Shown: positions 6,616-11,430 of the stretch, piece after piece | How the letters are laid out: each line of letters starts with the position of its first letter | Position numbering within the stretch: position 1 is the stretch's first letter | NCBI GenBank assembly: GCA_027371625.1 | Contig: DAHXMQ010000367.1 | Coordinates: forward strand, 1-11,430 | Length of the DNA stretch: 11,430 nt | Reading direction: 5' to 3' | Source: Candidatus Methanoperedentaceae archaeon | GTDB taxonomy: Archaea; Halobacteriota; Methanosarcinia; Methanosarcinales; Methanoperedenaceae | Translations under genes and position numbers: made by a program | Notes under the pieces: generated by a model | Told to the model about the DNA's origin: nothing | Databases searched by the model: none | The model's input: the letters and a program-made list of their open reading frames with translations, nothing else

Positions 6616-8966
6616 CGCTCGACAATCACCTTGATGGTTTTACTTTGCCCATTGCCGCGAATAAGGACGAAATAGACGCCGCTTGCGACCGCTCGACCGG
6701 AACGATTGGTTGCATTCCATGAGGCTGTCCCATCGGGCGCGGCGGTGATATCATTGACGAGTTCGCCCGTAAGCGTGTAAATCTTGATATCGGAATTGGG
6801 CGGGACTACAAATTTCATCTGGCTTTCCCCTAAGGCGGGTCGCAAAGGATTGGGTCCCACTTTGTATTGCGAGACGCTGGTTGGAGGCGTGCCCGACATG
6901 ATTTGAAACACGGACAGATGGTCGCTGGTTGCCGTGACGGATTTGGCTGAACTATCCACCGTTGAGGGTAGTGGGGTCCAAGTGTTATTAGTGGGGTCAC
7001 AGCGGGCGATAAGAAACTGTTCCGGGTTCATAGAGCCAATAGAGGCATTCGCGTAAGAGAGGCTGATTGTCACAGGGCTGACGGGTTCTATAGCGGGGTT
7101 TAAATCTACCTCAAGAGCGATATCGGTCGGGGTTAAGTTTTCGGCGGGCGAGGCGTTGCAGGCAAGGCTTGATTGGTCAGGGGTTTGGAGCGTCACCTGG
7201 ACATTTTGAGAATAGGCATTAGGTGTAATCTGTATATCATTAGGACCATAAACCCCTTGATAAACTATTTCTCCTCCTGATAAGCCTATAGTTGCTGTTG
7301 AAACGCCTGATGGCACGAAAGTGACAGTGGAGAGGAGCATCTCCGATGGAGCCGCAATTCCATTTCCATTAATGGCAGAAACGGACAAATAATAAGTCGC
7401 TCCAATAAACAATCCTGTAATCGTTTCCTGCGTCGCGGTTGTGGTGAGGGAAGTCGTCGAACCTCCCAGCTGCCAGTATTCCACGCGATAGCTTGTCGTT
7501 GAAGTTGGGTTGCCGTTGGCGCTCCAAACTACCGTTACGGATGAAACATTGACCTGCGTAAAGGCAAAACCTGTTGGTGGGGCGGCGAGGGTGTAAACGA
7601 AAACTGATGCGGAGGGAGAGCCTTCAAAGCTAGATGTTAATTCTGAAACTTGGGCGCCATAAGATGTGTTGGTTGAGAGATTGGTTTGAGTAAAAGTTGT
7701 CCCTGAAAGATTGATGGGTGCTCCGCCTGTAGATGGATAAAAGTCATAACTGGTAGCACCTGGAATGGAATTCCAACTCCAAGATATGGATGAAATGCCT
7801 AGTGATATTTCAGTTAGCAGGGGTGGGAGTGTAAAGCCTAGGATACGAGAATTGGAAGTGTCCGCGACCCAGACATTTCCAGAAGAATCAACAGAAACTC
7901 CATCTGGATAAGACATTCCCAATTGAGTTGTGGTGGCAACGTTTGACGTGAAATTAGATTGTCCGAGAACAAGACTCGCATTCATTCCGTTTGAAAATGG
8001 CGGCACAAACTCAAGAACTCGAGAATTATTCGAATCCGCGACCCAAACATTTCCGGAAGAATCTACGGCAACTCCCTGTGGTATATACATCCCTGATTGA
8101 GTTAGGTTTGGAGTGTAGTTACCTGACATGTTACCTGACGTGAAATTAGATTGTCCGAGAACAAGACTTGCATTCATTCCGTTTGAAAATGGCGGCTTAA
8201 ACTCAAGAACGCGGTTGCTGTATGAATCAACAACCCAAACATTTCCAGAAGAATCAACGGCAACTCCCGGTGGGGCGTCCATCCCCGATTGAGTTGCGCC
8301 ATAATTGTAGTCACCTCCGTACGTGAAATTCGGTTTCCCGAGAACAAGACTCGCATTCATGCCGTTTGAAAATGGCGGCTTAAATTCAAGAACGCGACTG
8401 TTACTATCTGCCACCCAGACATTCCCAGAAGAATCTACGGCAACTCCCTGTGGTATATACATCCCTGATTGAGTCACGGCACTTGTGATTGAAGTAAAGT
8501 TGGATTGCCCGAGAACAAGGCTGGCGTTCATTCCGTTTGAAAATGGCGGAACAAACTCAAGAACGCGGTTGTTGTATGAATCAACAACCCAAACATTTCC
8601 AGAAGAATCCACGGAAACTCCATCTGGATAATACATCCCTGATTGAGTGGTGGCAGTTGTGCTTGAAGTGAAGTTGGATTGCCCGAGAACAAGACTTGCA
8701 TTCATTCCGTTTGAAAATGGCGGCTTAAATTCTAGGACGCGGCTATCCCGAGTATCTGCCACCCAGACATTCCCAGAAGAATCTAGGGAAACTCCACGTG
8801 GAAAAAATATCCCCGATTGAGTCGTGGCACCGTTCCTTGAAGTAAAATTGGATTGCCCGAGAACAAGACTCGCATTCTGCCCATTTGAAAATTGTGCCTC
8901 TGACCCTGCGGCAAAGCCACCCAGCGCCGTGACAATAAAAATTAGGTAGTAAACTGCTTTTCTCAT
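6612..8966 (-). CDS. Secreted NHL-repeat / Fn3 protein with FlgD/T9SS-like C-terminal domain
   Basis: The protein has 784 aa. A signal peptide covers about 1-24. Residues 26-381 hold six units of 57-64 aa, each with NGMNASLVLGQSNFTS and P-GV-VDSSGNVWVADS-N-RVLEF; the second part is the NHL blade consensus, so a six-bladed propeller is likely. About 383-460 and 461-550 are Fn3-like domains (ISWSWNSIPGATSYDFY; VTVVWSANGNPTSTTSYRVE). About 555-692 is a beta-rich domain without a clear family. About 701-784 match the FlgD-Ig/type A sorting-domain pattern: GPNPLRP, IKIYTLTGELV, W-AT-RSG-AVASGVYFVLIRG and a Lys-containing terminal strand (KTIKVIVER). The protein is predicted to be displayed or released at the cell surface and to bind ligand through the propeller. 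AAGGGA precedes ATG 8966. It is the first gene of the minus-strand unit and is start-stop overlapped with the PorV-family gene. Confidence 0.9.
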   Translation of the reverse strand: MRKAVYYLIFIVTALGGFAAGSEAQFSNGQNASLVLGQSNFTSRNGATTQSGIFFPRGVSLDSSGNVWVADTRDSRVLEFKPPFSNGMNASLVLGQSNFTSSTTATTQSGMYYPDGVSVDSSGNVWVVDSYNNRVLEFVPPFSNGMNASLVLGQSNFTSITSAVTQSGMYIPQGVAVDSSGNVWVADSNSRVLEFKPPFSNGMNASLVLGKPNFTYGGDYNYGATQSGMDAPPGVAVDSSGNVWVVDSYSNRVLEFKPPFSNGMNASLVLGQSNFTSGNMSGNYTPNLTQSGMYIPQGVAVDSSGNVWVADSNNSRVLEFVPPFSNGMNASLVLGQSNFTSNVATTTQLGMSYPDGVSVDSSGNVWVADTSNSRILGFTLPPLLTEISLGISSISWSWNSIPGATSYDFYPSTGGAPINLSGTTFTQTNLSTNTSYGAQVSELTSSFEGSPSASVFVYTLAAPPTGFAFTQVNVSSVTVVWSANGNPTSTTSYRVEYWQLGGSTTSLTTTATQETITGLFIGATYYLSVSAINGNGIAAPSEMLLSTVTFVPSGVSTATIGLSGGEIVYQGVYGPNDIQITPNAYSQNVQVTLQTPDQSSLACNASPAENLTPTDIALEVDLNPAIEPVSPVTISLSYANASIGSMNPEQFLIARCDPTNNTWTPLPSTVDSSAKSVTATSDHLSVFQIMSGTPPTSVSQYKVGPNPLRPALGESQMKFVVPPNSDIKIYTLTGELVNDITAAPDGTASWNATNRSGRAVASGVYFVLIRGNGQSKTIKVIVER
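7824..8891 (-). repeat. Six tandem in-frame repeats (171-192 bp) encoding NHL blades
   Basis: Approximate units on the minus strand are 8891-8718, 8717-8544, 8543-8373, 8372-8190, 8189-7998 and 7997-7824. The NASLVLGQSNFTS and DSSGNVW segments are nearly the same at DNA level between copies. The short stretch between them varies in sequence and length (copies 4 and 5 are longer). The pattern indicates duplication within the gene, with conserved framework and diversified loops. Confidence 0.92.
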
Positions 8967-8991
8967 AAATCCCTTGCCGAGCCCTTAAAGA

Positions 8992-9019
8992 AGTGTAACA
9001 GAATTTTACCAATAGTCAA
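8992..9019 (-). promoter_or_regulatory. Sigma-70-like promoter of the envelope operon
   Basis: The minus strand has TTGACT (9019-9014) and TACACT (8997-8992) separated by 16 bp. This predicts a transcript start near 8985, about 19 nt before ATG 8966, with the ribosome binding site in the leader. It is the best promoter match in the window and lies where the eight-gene unit should begin. Confidence 0.6.
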
Positions 9020-9028
9020 TATGTATTT

Positions 9029-9048
9029 GTCTGTTGGTGTCTGTTAAA
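9029..9048. repeat. Tandem 10-bp direct repeat, possible operator
   Basis: TGTCTGTTGG is followed at once by TGTCTGTTAA, giving eight identical bases at a 10-bp period, about one helical turn. The pair lies between the -35 of the minus-strand operon promoter (9014-9019) and the start of the XRE regulator gene (9077). This is where an XRE-type repressor would be expected to bind for self-regulation, and perhaps also to act on the divergent operon. The binding itself is inference. Confidence 0.35.
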
Positions 9049-9064
9049 CACTCCTTGCCCTTCA

Positions 9065-9070
9065 TAAAAT
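9065..9070 (+). promoter_or_regulatory. Possible -10 box of a leaderless XRE gene transcript
   Basis: TAAAAT ends 6 nt before ATG 9077, so transcription would start at or next to the A of the start codon. No Shine-Dalgarno sequence precedes this ATG, which fits a leaderless message. A good -35 is not visible 17 bp upstream; the tandem repeat occupies that place. Confidence 0.3.
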
Positions 9071-9076
9071 CCAACT

Positions 9077-9406
9077 ATGGACATTCATAAATTACTTGCC
9101 AAACGAATCCGCGAAGAAAGAAAACTCGCCGGATTTACCCTCGAAAAACTTGCCGAGGCTGCGGGGATAACTCCGGCATATATCGCACACATAGAAGCTG
9201 CCAGAAAACATCCCACGCTCGAAACAATTTCAAAAATCGCTTTCGCGTTAAATGTGCCGATTTCCGAATTGATTTCCGAACCCCCAATTTCTGAAAAGGC
9301 AAATCCAGCCGCGAATAAAATCATCAGGCTCCTCAAAGATAAGAGCACCAGGCAGCAAAATCTAATCCTGGAATTCGTTAAGATTGCTTGTCAACTTTGC
9401 GATTGA
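9077..9406 (+). CDS. XRE-family HTH transcriptional regulator
   Basis: The protein has 109 aa. Residues about 5-63 form a Cro/C1-type helix-turn-helix domain: LAKRIREERKLAGFTLEKLA, then the recognition segment GITPAYIAHIEAARKHPTLE, then ISKIAFALNVPISELI. About 64-109 form a helical tail (KIIRLLKDKSTRQQ, LILEFVKIACQLC) that may dimerise. This is a small repressor-like protein of the kind common in mobile elements and next to controlled promoters. It is divergent from the envelope operon across a 110-bp region and converges on a 55-aa gene, overlapping it by 29 bp at the 3' ends. It lacks an SD, unlike most other genes here. The tandem repeat at 9029-9048 is a candidate target. The target genes are not known. 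Confidence 0.87.
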   Translation: MDIHKLLAKRIREERKLAGFTLEKLAEAAGITPAYIAHIEAARKHPTLETISKIAFALNVPISELISEPPISEKANPAANKIIRLLKDKSTRQQNLILEFVKIACQLCD

Positions 9407-9545
9407 GCCATAACTGAAGAAGTTTCGCGAGATAGCCGCAAAAAATCCTATCTCTTGCGTCAGTATTTGAGACTGTTACCTCTACCTTGCCCGAGACCGC
9501 CTTTCTCACAGTGAAAACAACCTCTGAATCTATCGGATTTTCCAT
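9378..9545 (-). CDS. Small protein of unknown function (55 aa)
   Basis: ATG 9545 is preceded by GGAGGG (9554-9559) at 8 nt, a strong site that favours this start over longer in-frame options reaching 9662. The product is soluble-looking, with no signal or membrane helix. An N-terminal beta-type stretch (SEVVFTVRKAVSGKVEVTVS) is followed by a possible helix (CGYLAKLLQLWLNRKVDK). Its end overlaps the end of the XRE gene by 29 bp in tail-to-tail orientation, and it is divergent from the winged-helix gene at 9691. No family is recognised. It could be a small partner or antagonist of the neighbouring regulators, but nothing in the sequence shows that. Confidence 0.55.
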   Translation of the reverse strand: MENPIDSEVVFTVRKAVSGKVEVTVSNTDARDRIFCGYLAKLLQLWLNRKVDKQS

Positions 9546-9553
9546 TGTTTTTT

Positions 9554-9559
9554 CCCTCC
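9554..9559 (-). promoter_or_regulatory. Ribosome binding site supporting the 55-aa gene
   Basis: GGAGGG on the minus strand stands 8 nt before ATG 9545. It selects the short form of this reading frame and is the main reason to regard the gene as real. Confidence 0.55.
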
Positions 9560-9636
9560 GCATGTATGTATATGGCGTAATTTGTTCGAATCGTCCGGCA
9601 ACTTTCGAGCTTTTTTTGATTGCCAAGAGATTTAAT

Positions 9637-9655
9637 GACCTGAAGCAGACCTGAA
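9637..9655. repeat. Direct repeat with 11-bp period, possible operator
   Basis: GACCTGAA-GCA-GACCTGAA: two identical 8-bp words start 11 bp apart, so they lie on one DNA face. The repeat sits in the divergent region between the 55-aa gene and the winged-helix gene, 36 bp before ATG 9691. It could be a regulator site; which regulator is unknown. Confidence 0.3.
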
Positions 9656-9690
9656 AAATCAAAATTCAAAAACTGAGTGTAAAAAATACT

Positions 9691-9960
9691 ATGGGAACTT
9701 TTGTCGATGGCGTAAACCTACAAACCCTTCAGAATCGCGCTGTATTACAGGTGGGAATTATCCGACTCCTCACGGAGAATAAAGATGGATTAACAGCCCG
9801 CGAGCTTCAAACTGCGCTAAAAGTCCAGAGAAAACGACTATTTGCGATGTTGAAAAAGTTGAGAAACGAGGGCAAAATCAAGAAATTCTCAGAAAAGCGA
9901 ATTGCCAAAGATAATGCCAGGCGAATTCAAACCATCTTTGCCCTTAATCAGCTGCCTTAA
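9691..9960 (+). CDS. Small winged-helix DNA-binding protein (89 aa)
   Basis: Residues about 16-72 fit a winged HTH: AVLQVGIIRLLTENKDGLTA (helix 1 and turn), RELQTALKVQRKRLFAMLKK (helices 2-3, recognition), LRNEGKIKKF (start of wing), and a final strand ending IFALNQLP. This resembles the MarR/TrmB/ArsR-like fold in general but no specific family. There are no metal- or ligand-binding signatures. ATG 9691 has no Shine-Dalgarno; an A-rich TAAAAA lies just upstream, as for the XRE gene, so a leaderless message is possible. Its neighbours are a 55-aa gene (divergent) and a gene-free stretch downstream. It is probably a regulator within the accessory region. Confidence 0.75.
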   Translation: MGTFVDGVNLQTLQNRAVLQVGIIRLLTENKDGLTARELQTALKVQRKRLFAMLKKLRNEGKIKKFSEKRIAKDNARRIQTIFALNQLP

Positions 9961-10006
9961 ACCAACAGAATAGTCCAGAACCAACTTAAAATCAGTTCTA
10001 AAACTA

Positions 10007-10031
10007 CTTTCCCGAGAGGGCGGGGGGAAAG
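10007..10031 (+). terminator. Weak candidate terminator after the winged-helix gene
   Basis: CTTTCCC (10007-10013) can pair with GGGAAAG (10025-10031) around an 11-nt loop. The downstream T-rich stretch (ATTTTCATTTT) is interrupted and starts several bases away. The position 47 bp after the stop is suitable, but the match is poor. Confidence 0.25.
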
Positions 10032-10150
10032 ACTGGATTTTCATTTTGGACAAAGCTGAGGCTAGTAGTGATGGTTTACCGGGCATTCCACGTCTGGCGT
10101 CCGCCGATGGGGGAAAAACCAAGGAAAAAACACAGCAACAGCCCTCCATC

Positions 10151-10274
10151 AGGGTAGTTGGGGGAGTTAGGGGAGTCATTTTTACTCTCTTCGCGGGAGA
10201 AGAAATCTTTTTTTATCAATACATGTATACGTGAGGTGGCTGAAAACGACTCCCCGAACTCCCCTGACTCCCCT
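10151..10274. repeat. Long imperfect inverted repeat with about 56-nt loop
   Basis: The core arms 10161-10177 and 10248-10264 pair at 16 of 17 positions (GGGGAGTT-GGGGAGTC against its complement). Pairing extends outward through AGGG/CCCT to 10151 and 10274, and inward through TTTTT/GAAAA to about 10184 and 10241, with a few mismatches and wobbles. Each arm contains a 9-bp G-rich sub-repeat. The loop includes a palindrome ATACATGTAT (10219-10228). The repeat could be a transposon remnant, a MITE-like element or a structured RNA. It is an unusual terminator shape because the loop is long. Confidence 0.6.
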
Positions 10275-10280
10275 TTTTCC

Positions 10281-10613
10281 TCAAAAACGCCTGGAGGGTC
10301 CCAAGAGATTCAAATGTTTCATGTAGCGGTAGATTTTTTTGGTTCCGTATTTGGCTTTCAGCTTGTTATTTAGAATCAGAGTCAGTTTTTTATAGCCAGC
10401 CGGGTTTTCCTTATGAATTTCCTTAATTTGTGCTGCTAAAGCAGGGTCAAGTTTCTGGCGCTTTCTCCCTTTTGGTTGATAGAAAAACGTTGAGCGCTTG
10501 ATTCCAACCTTCTCGATTGCTCTCGACAAAGCCCATCCTCTTTCCTTCATCAGGATGTTGACGCGGTTCCTCTTCGCTTGGTTTGTTGTGAGGCTGGTTT
10601 TTTTGGTTCCCAT
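10281..10613 (-). pseudogene. Truncated IS3-family transposase OrfB (N-terminal HTH part)
   Basis: The 110-aa frame from ATG 10613 (in-frame TTG at 10658 is an alternative) matches the N-terminal HTH_21 region of IS3-type OrfB. Matching features are VNILMKERGWALSRAI with KVGIKRSTFFY (helix-turn-helix), then LAAQIKEIHKENPAGYKKLT, and YGTKKIYRYMKHLNLLGP. In intact OrfB this is followed by the rve/DDE integrase domain of roughly 170 residues. Here the frame stops right after the LNLLGP segment, so all catalytic residues are missing and the protein cannot transpose. No OrfA is seen upstream and no clear terminal repeats are visible; the inverted repeat at 10151-10274 adjoins the break. Either it is a decayed insertion sequence or a short stand-alone DNA-binding derivative. 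The start has only a weak ribosome site. Confidence 0.65.
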
Positions 10614-10699
10614 TTCCGAGATAGTATCAATTTGTGGAGTCCAATAATTAGGGGGCAATTTCTTGATTGGATGAAAAACTTATTTCGTGATTATCCGCG

Positions 10700-10705
10700 T
10701 ATAAC
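10700..10705 (+). promoter_or_regulatory. Possible -10 box for the MerR/primase genes
   Basis: TATAAC lies 37 bp before ATG 10743 in a short AT-rich intergenic region after the divergent transposase fragment. No good -35 is seen at the usual spacing (AACTTA at 17 bp). Position and the need for a plus-strand promoter are the main support. Confidence 0.3.
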
Positions 10706-10742
10706 ACATTAGACGCATAAACACGTCGAGGAGGGTTTAGAC

Positions 10743-10943
10743 ATGCGAAAGTTAAAAGTTAGCGATGTTGCGAAAAAGATTGGAGTTACCGCCCGCACCG
10801 TCGAGCGTTGGGAGAAGTTGGGCCTGATTTCCAGTGCTACGCGAGACGTGCGGGGCTGGAGATTTTTCGATGAGGGGATTGTCTGTGAGTGTGAGGCTCT
10901 TTTAAAGAAACTTCATCCGCGAGGAGGAGAAATCGATGAATAA
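10743..10943 (+). CDS. Small MerR-type HTH protein (excisionase/regulator-like, 66 aa)
   Basis: Residues about 3-55 form a MerR-like winged HTH: KVSDVAKKIGVTARTVERWE (helix-turn-helix), KLGLISSATRD, then GWRFFDEGIV in place of the usual YR-Y-wing. There is no effector-binding domain; the protein ends soon after, like phage excisionases and small mobile-element regulators. GAGGAGGG (10728-10735) lies 7 nt before ATG. Its last codons overlap the start of the primase-like gene by 8 nt (ATGAATAA), so the two are translationally linked. A role in controlling or directing replication or excision of the element is inferred from this pairing. Confidence 0.85.
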   Translation: MRKLKVSDVAKKIGVTARTVERWEKLGLISSATRDVRGWRFFDEGIVCECEALLKKLHPRGGEIDE

Positions 10944-11430
10944 TTGGCAATCTGATTTTCGTGTGGCGCTTTCTGAGAATGGAATTTTTACTGACGCGGA
11001 ATTTATCGCCGACGGCAAAATGCATCGTTTTCACGTCGGCGGCGATAAACCAGAATCGCGAAATGGCTGGGCTATTTTGTTTGAGCACGGAAACGAGATT
11101 GTCGTCGGAAGATTCGGTTGCTGGAAACGCGGGATTGACGCCTACTGGCATTCAAAGAAACCAGAGGAAATATCTCAAGAAATCTGGGACAAAAAATTTT
11201 TTGATTTTGAGGTGAACAAAGCCGATTTTGAAAAACGAACCGCTTTAAGACAAAGGCGGATTGCGGGTCGGGCGAGGTATATCTGGGAAAAGTCAATTCA
11301 AGCTCCCGCAGATTTTCCCTACCTTCTGGAAAAGAAAATTTCTCCAGAAGGCGCACGCATTTGTGGGGAAGCGCTTATAATTCCGGTTTTGGATATCGCT
11401 GGGCAAATTCAAAGTTTGCAGTTCATTTCT
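10936..11430 (+). CDS. Phage/plasmid-type primase-like protein, N-terminal part
   Basis: The frame runs open for 165 codons from ATG 10936 to the window end, so the C-terminus is missing. The pattern is that of P4/TraC-type primases with a TOPRIM domain: GKMHRFHVGGDKPESRNGWA (start region), VGRFGCWKRGIDAYW, then W-KSIQAPADFPYLLEKKI, GARICGEALIIPVLDIAGQ and IQSLQFIS at the edge. The TOPRIM catalytic Glu and Asp residues, and any helicase part, would be further on and are not seen. The family makes primers for replication of phages, plasmids and integrated elements. GGAGGAG (10922-10928) precedes the start at 7 nt. The gene overlaps the MerR-type HTH gene by 8 nt. It supports reading the right side of the window as a mobile element. 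Confidence 0.8.
   Translation, partial: MNNWQSDFRVALSENGIFTDAEFIADGKMHRFHVGGDKPESRNGWAILFEHGNEIVVGRFGCWKRGIDAYWHSKKPEEISQEIWDKKFFDFEVNKADFEKRTALRQRRIAGRARYIWEKSIQAPADFPYLLEKKISPEGARICGEALIIPVLDIAGQIQSLQFIS

Larger units (their letters stand above)
9961..10280. other. Gene-free stretch with repeat structure
   Basis: I see no convincing gene here. Plus-strand frames at about 10046-10234 and 10158-10373 have no ribosome binding site and no family signature. The stretch holds a weak hairpin just after the winged-helix gene (10007-10031) and a long imperfect inverted repeat (10151-10274). The repeat ends 7 bp before the end of the truncated transposase frame. It may be decayed mobile-element DNA. 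Confidence 0.5.

Noticed and set aside
7824-8891. Regularly spaced repeats reminiscent of a CRISPR array
   Set aside because: Units are 171-192 bp, lie fully in frame inside one gene and encode NHL blades; there are no short direct repeats with unique spacers.
9546-9662. N-terminal extension of the 55-aa gene to 9662
   Set aside because: The extra region covers the divergent promoter area, has no SD, and is of atypical composition; GGAGGG at 9554-9559 points to ATG 9545.
10046-10234. Plus-strand frame in the gene-free stretch
   Set aside because: Non-ATG start without ribosome site, low-complexity product, and it runs through the inverted repeat; no family signature.
10151-10274. Inverted repeat as a simple intrinsic terminator
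   Set aside because: The loop of about 56 nt is too long and no U-run follows directly at the stem base on a strand with a gene clearly ending there.

Overview
The window looks like a chromosomal segment of a didermic (Gram-negative-type) bacterium. It encodes several Sec-exported lipoproteins, an outer-membrane PorV/PorQ-family barrel, and a secreted NHL/fibronectin-III protein with a FlgD/T9SS-like C-terminal domain. This mix, the moderate GC content and the strong GGAGG ribosome binding sites fit an FCB-like or candidate-phylum lineage. Elusimicrobiota is my best guess, but the sequence alone does not prove it.

Left part (1-8966, minus strand): eight co-directional genes form what looks like one long transcription unit read from about 8985 towards 1. 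In order of transcription they encode: (i) a 784-aa secreted protein with six NHL-type repeats, two Fn3-like domains and a C-terminal sorting-like domain; (ii) a PorV/PorQ-family outer-membrane protein, start-stop overlapped with (i); (iii) a 90-aa lipoprotein; (iv) an 804-aa exported protein joining ankyrin repeats to a caspase (C14) domain with an intact His/Cys dyad; (v) a 77-aa two-helix membrane protein; (vi) a 219-aa coiled-coil/TPR lipoprotein, start-stop overlapped with (v); (vii) a 397-aa lipoprotein of unknown family; (viii) a Sel1-repeat protein cut by the window edge. Nearly every product is predicted to enter the envelope. A good sigma-70-like promoter lies just upstream of (i).

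Middle (8967-9690): a compact divergent region carries the operon promoter, a tandem 10-bp repeat and an XRE-family regulator on the plus strand. A 55-aa orphan gene on the minus strand converges on the regulator and overlaps its end.

Right part (9691-11430): this has the character of a mobile or accessory island. It holds a small winged-helix regulator, a 320-bp gene-free stretch containing a long imperfect inverted repeat, a truncated IS3-family OrfB (N-terminal HTH part only, no DDE domain), a MerR-type HTH protein resembling an excisionase/regulator, and, overlapping it by 8 bp, the N-terminal part of a phage/plasmid-type primase-like protein that runs off the window.

The most interesting unit is the envelope operon. 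It combines a periplasm-directed ankyrin-caspase with several orphan lipoproteins and scaffold-repeat proteins (Sel1, TPR, ankyrin), next to a CTD-bearing secreted protein and its candidate PorV shuttle.
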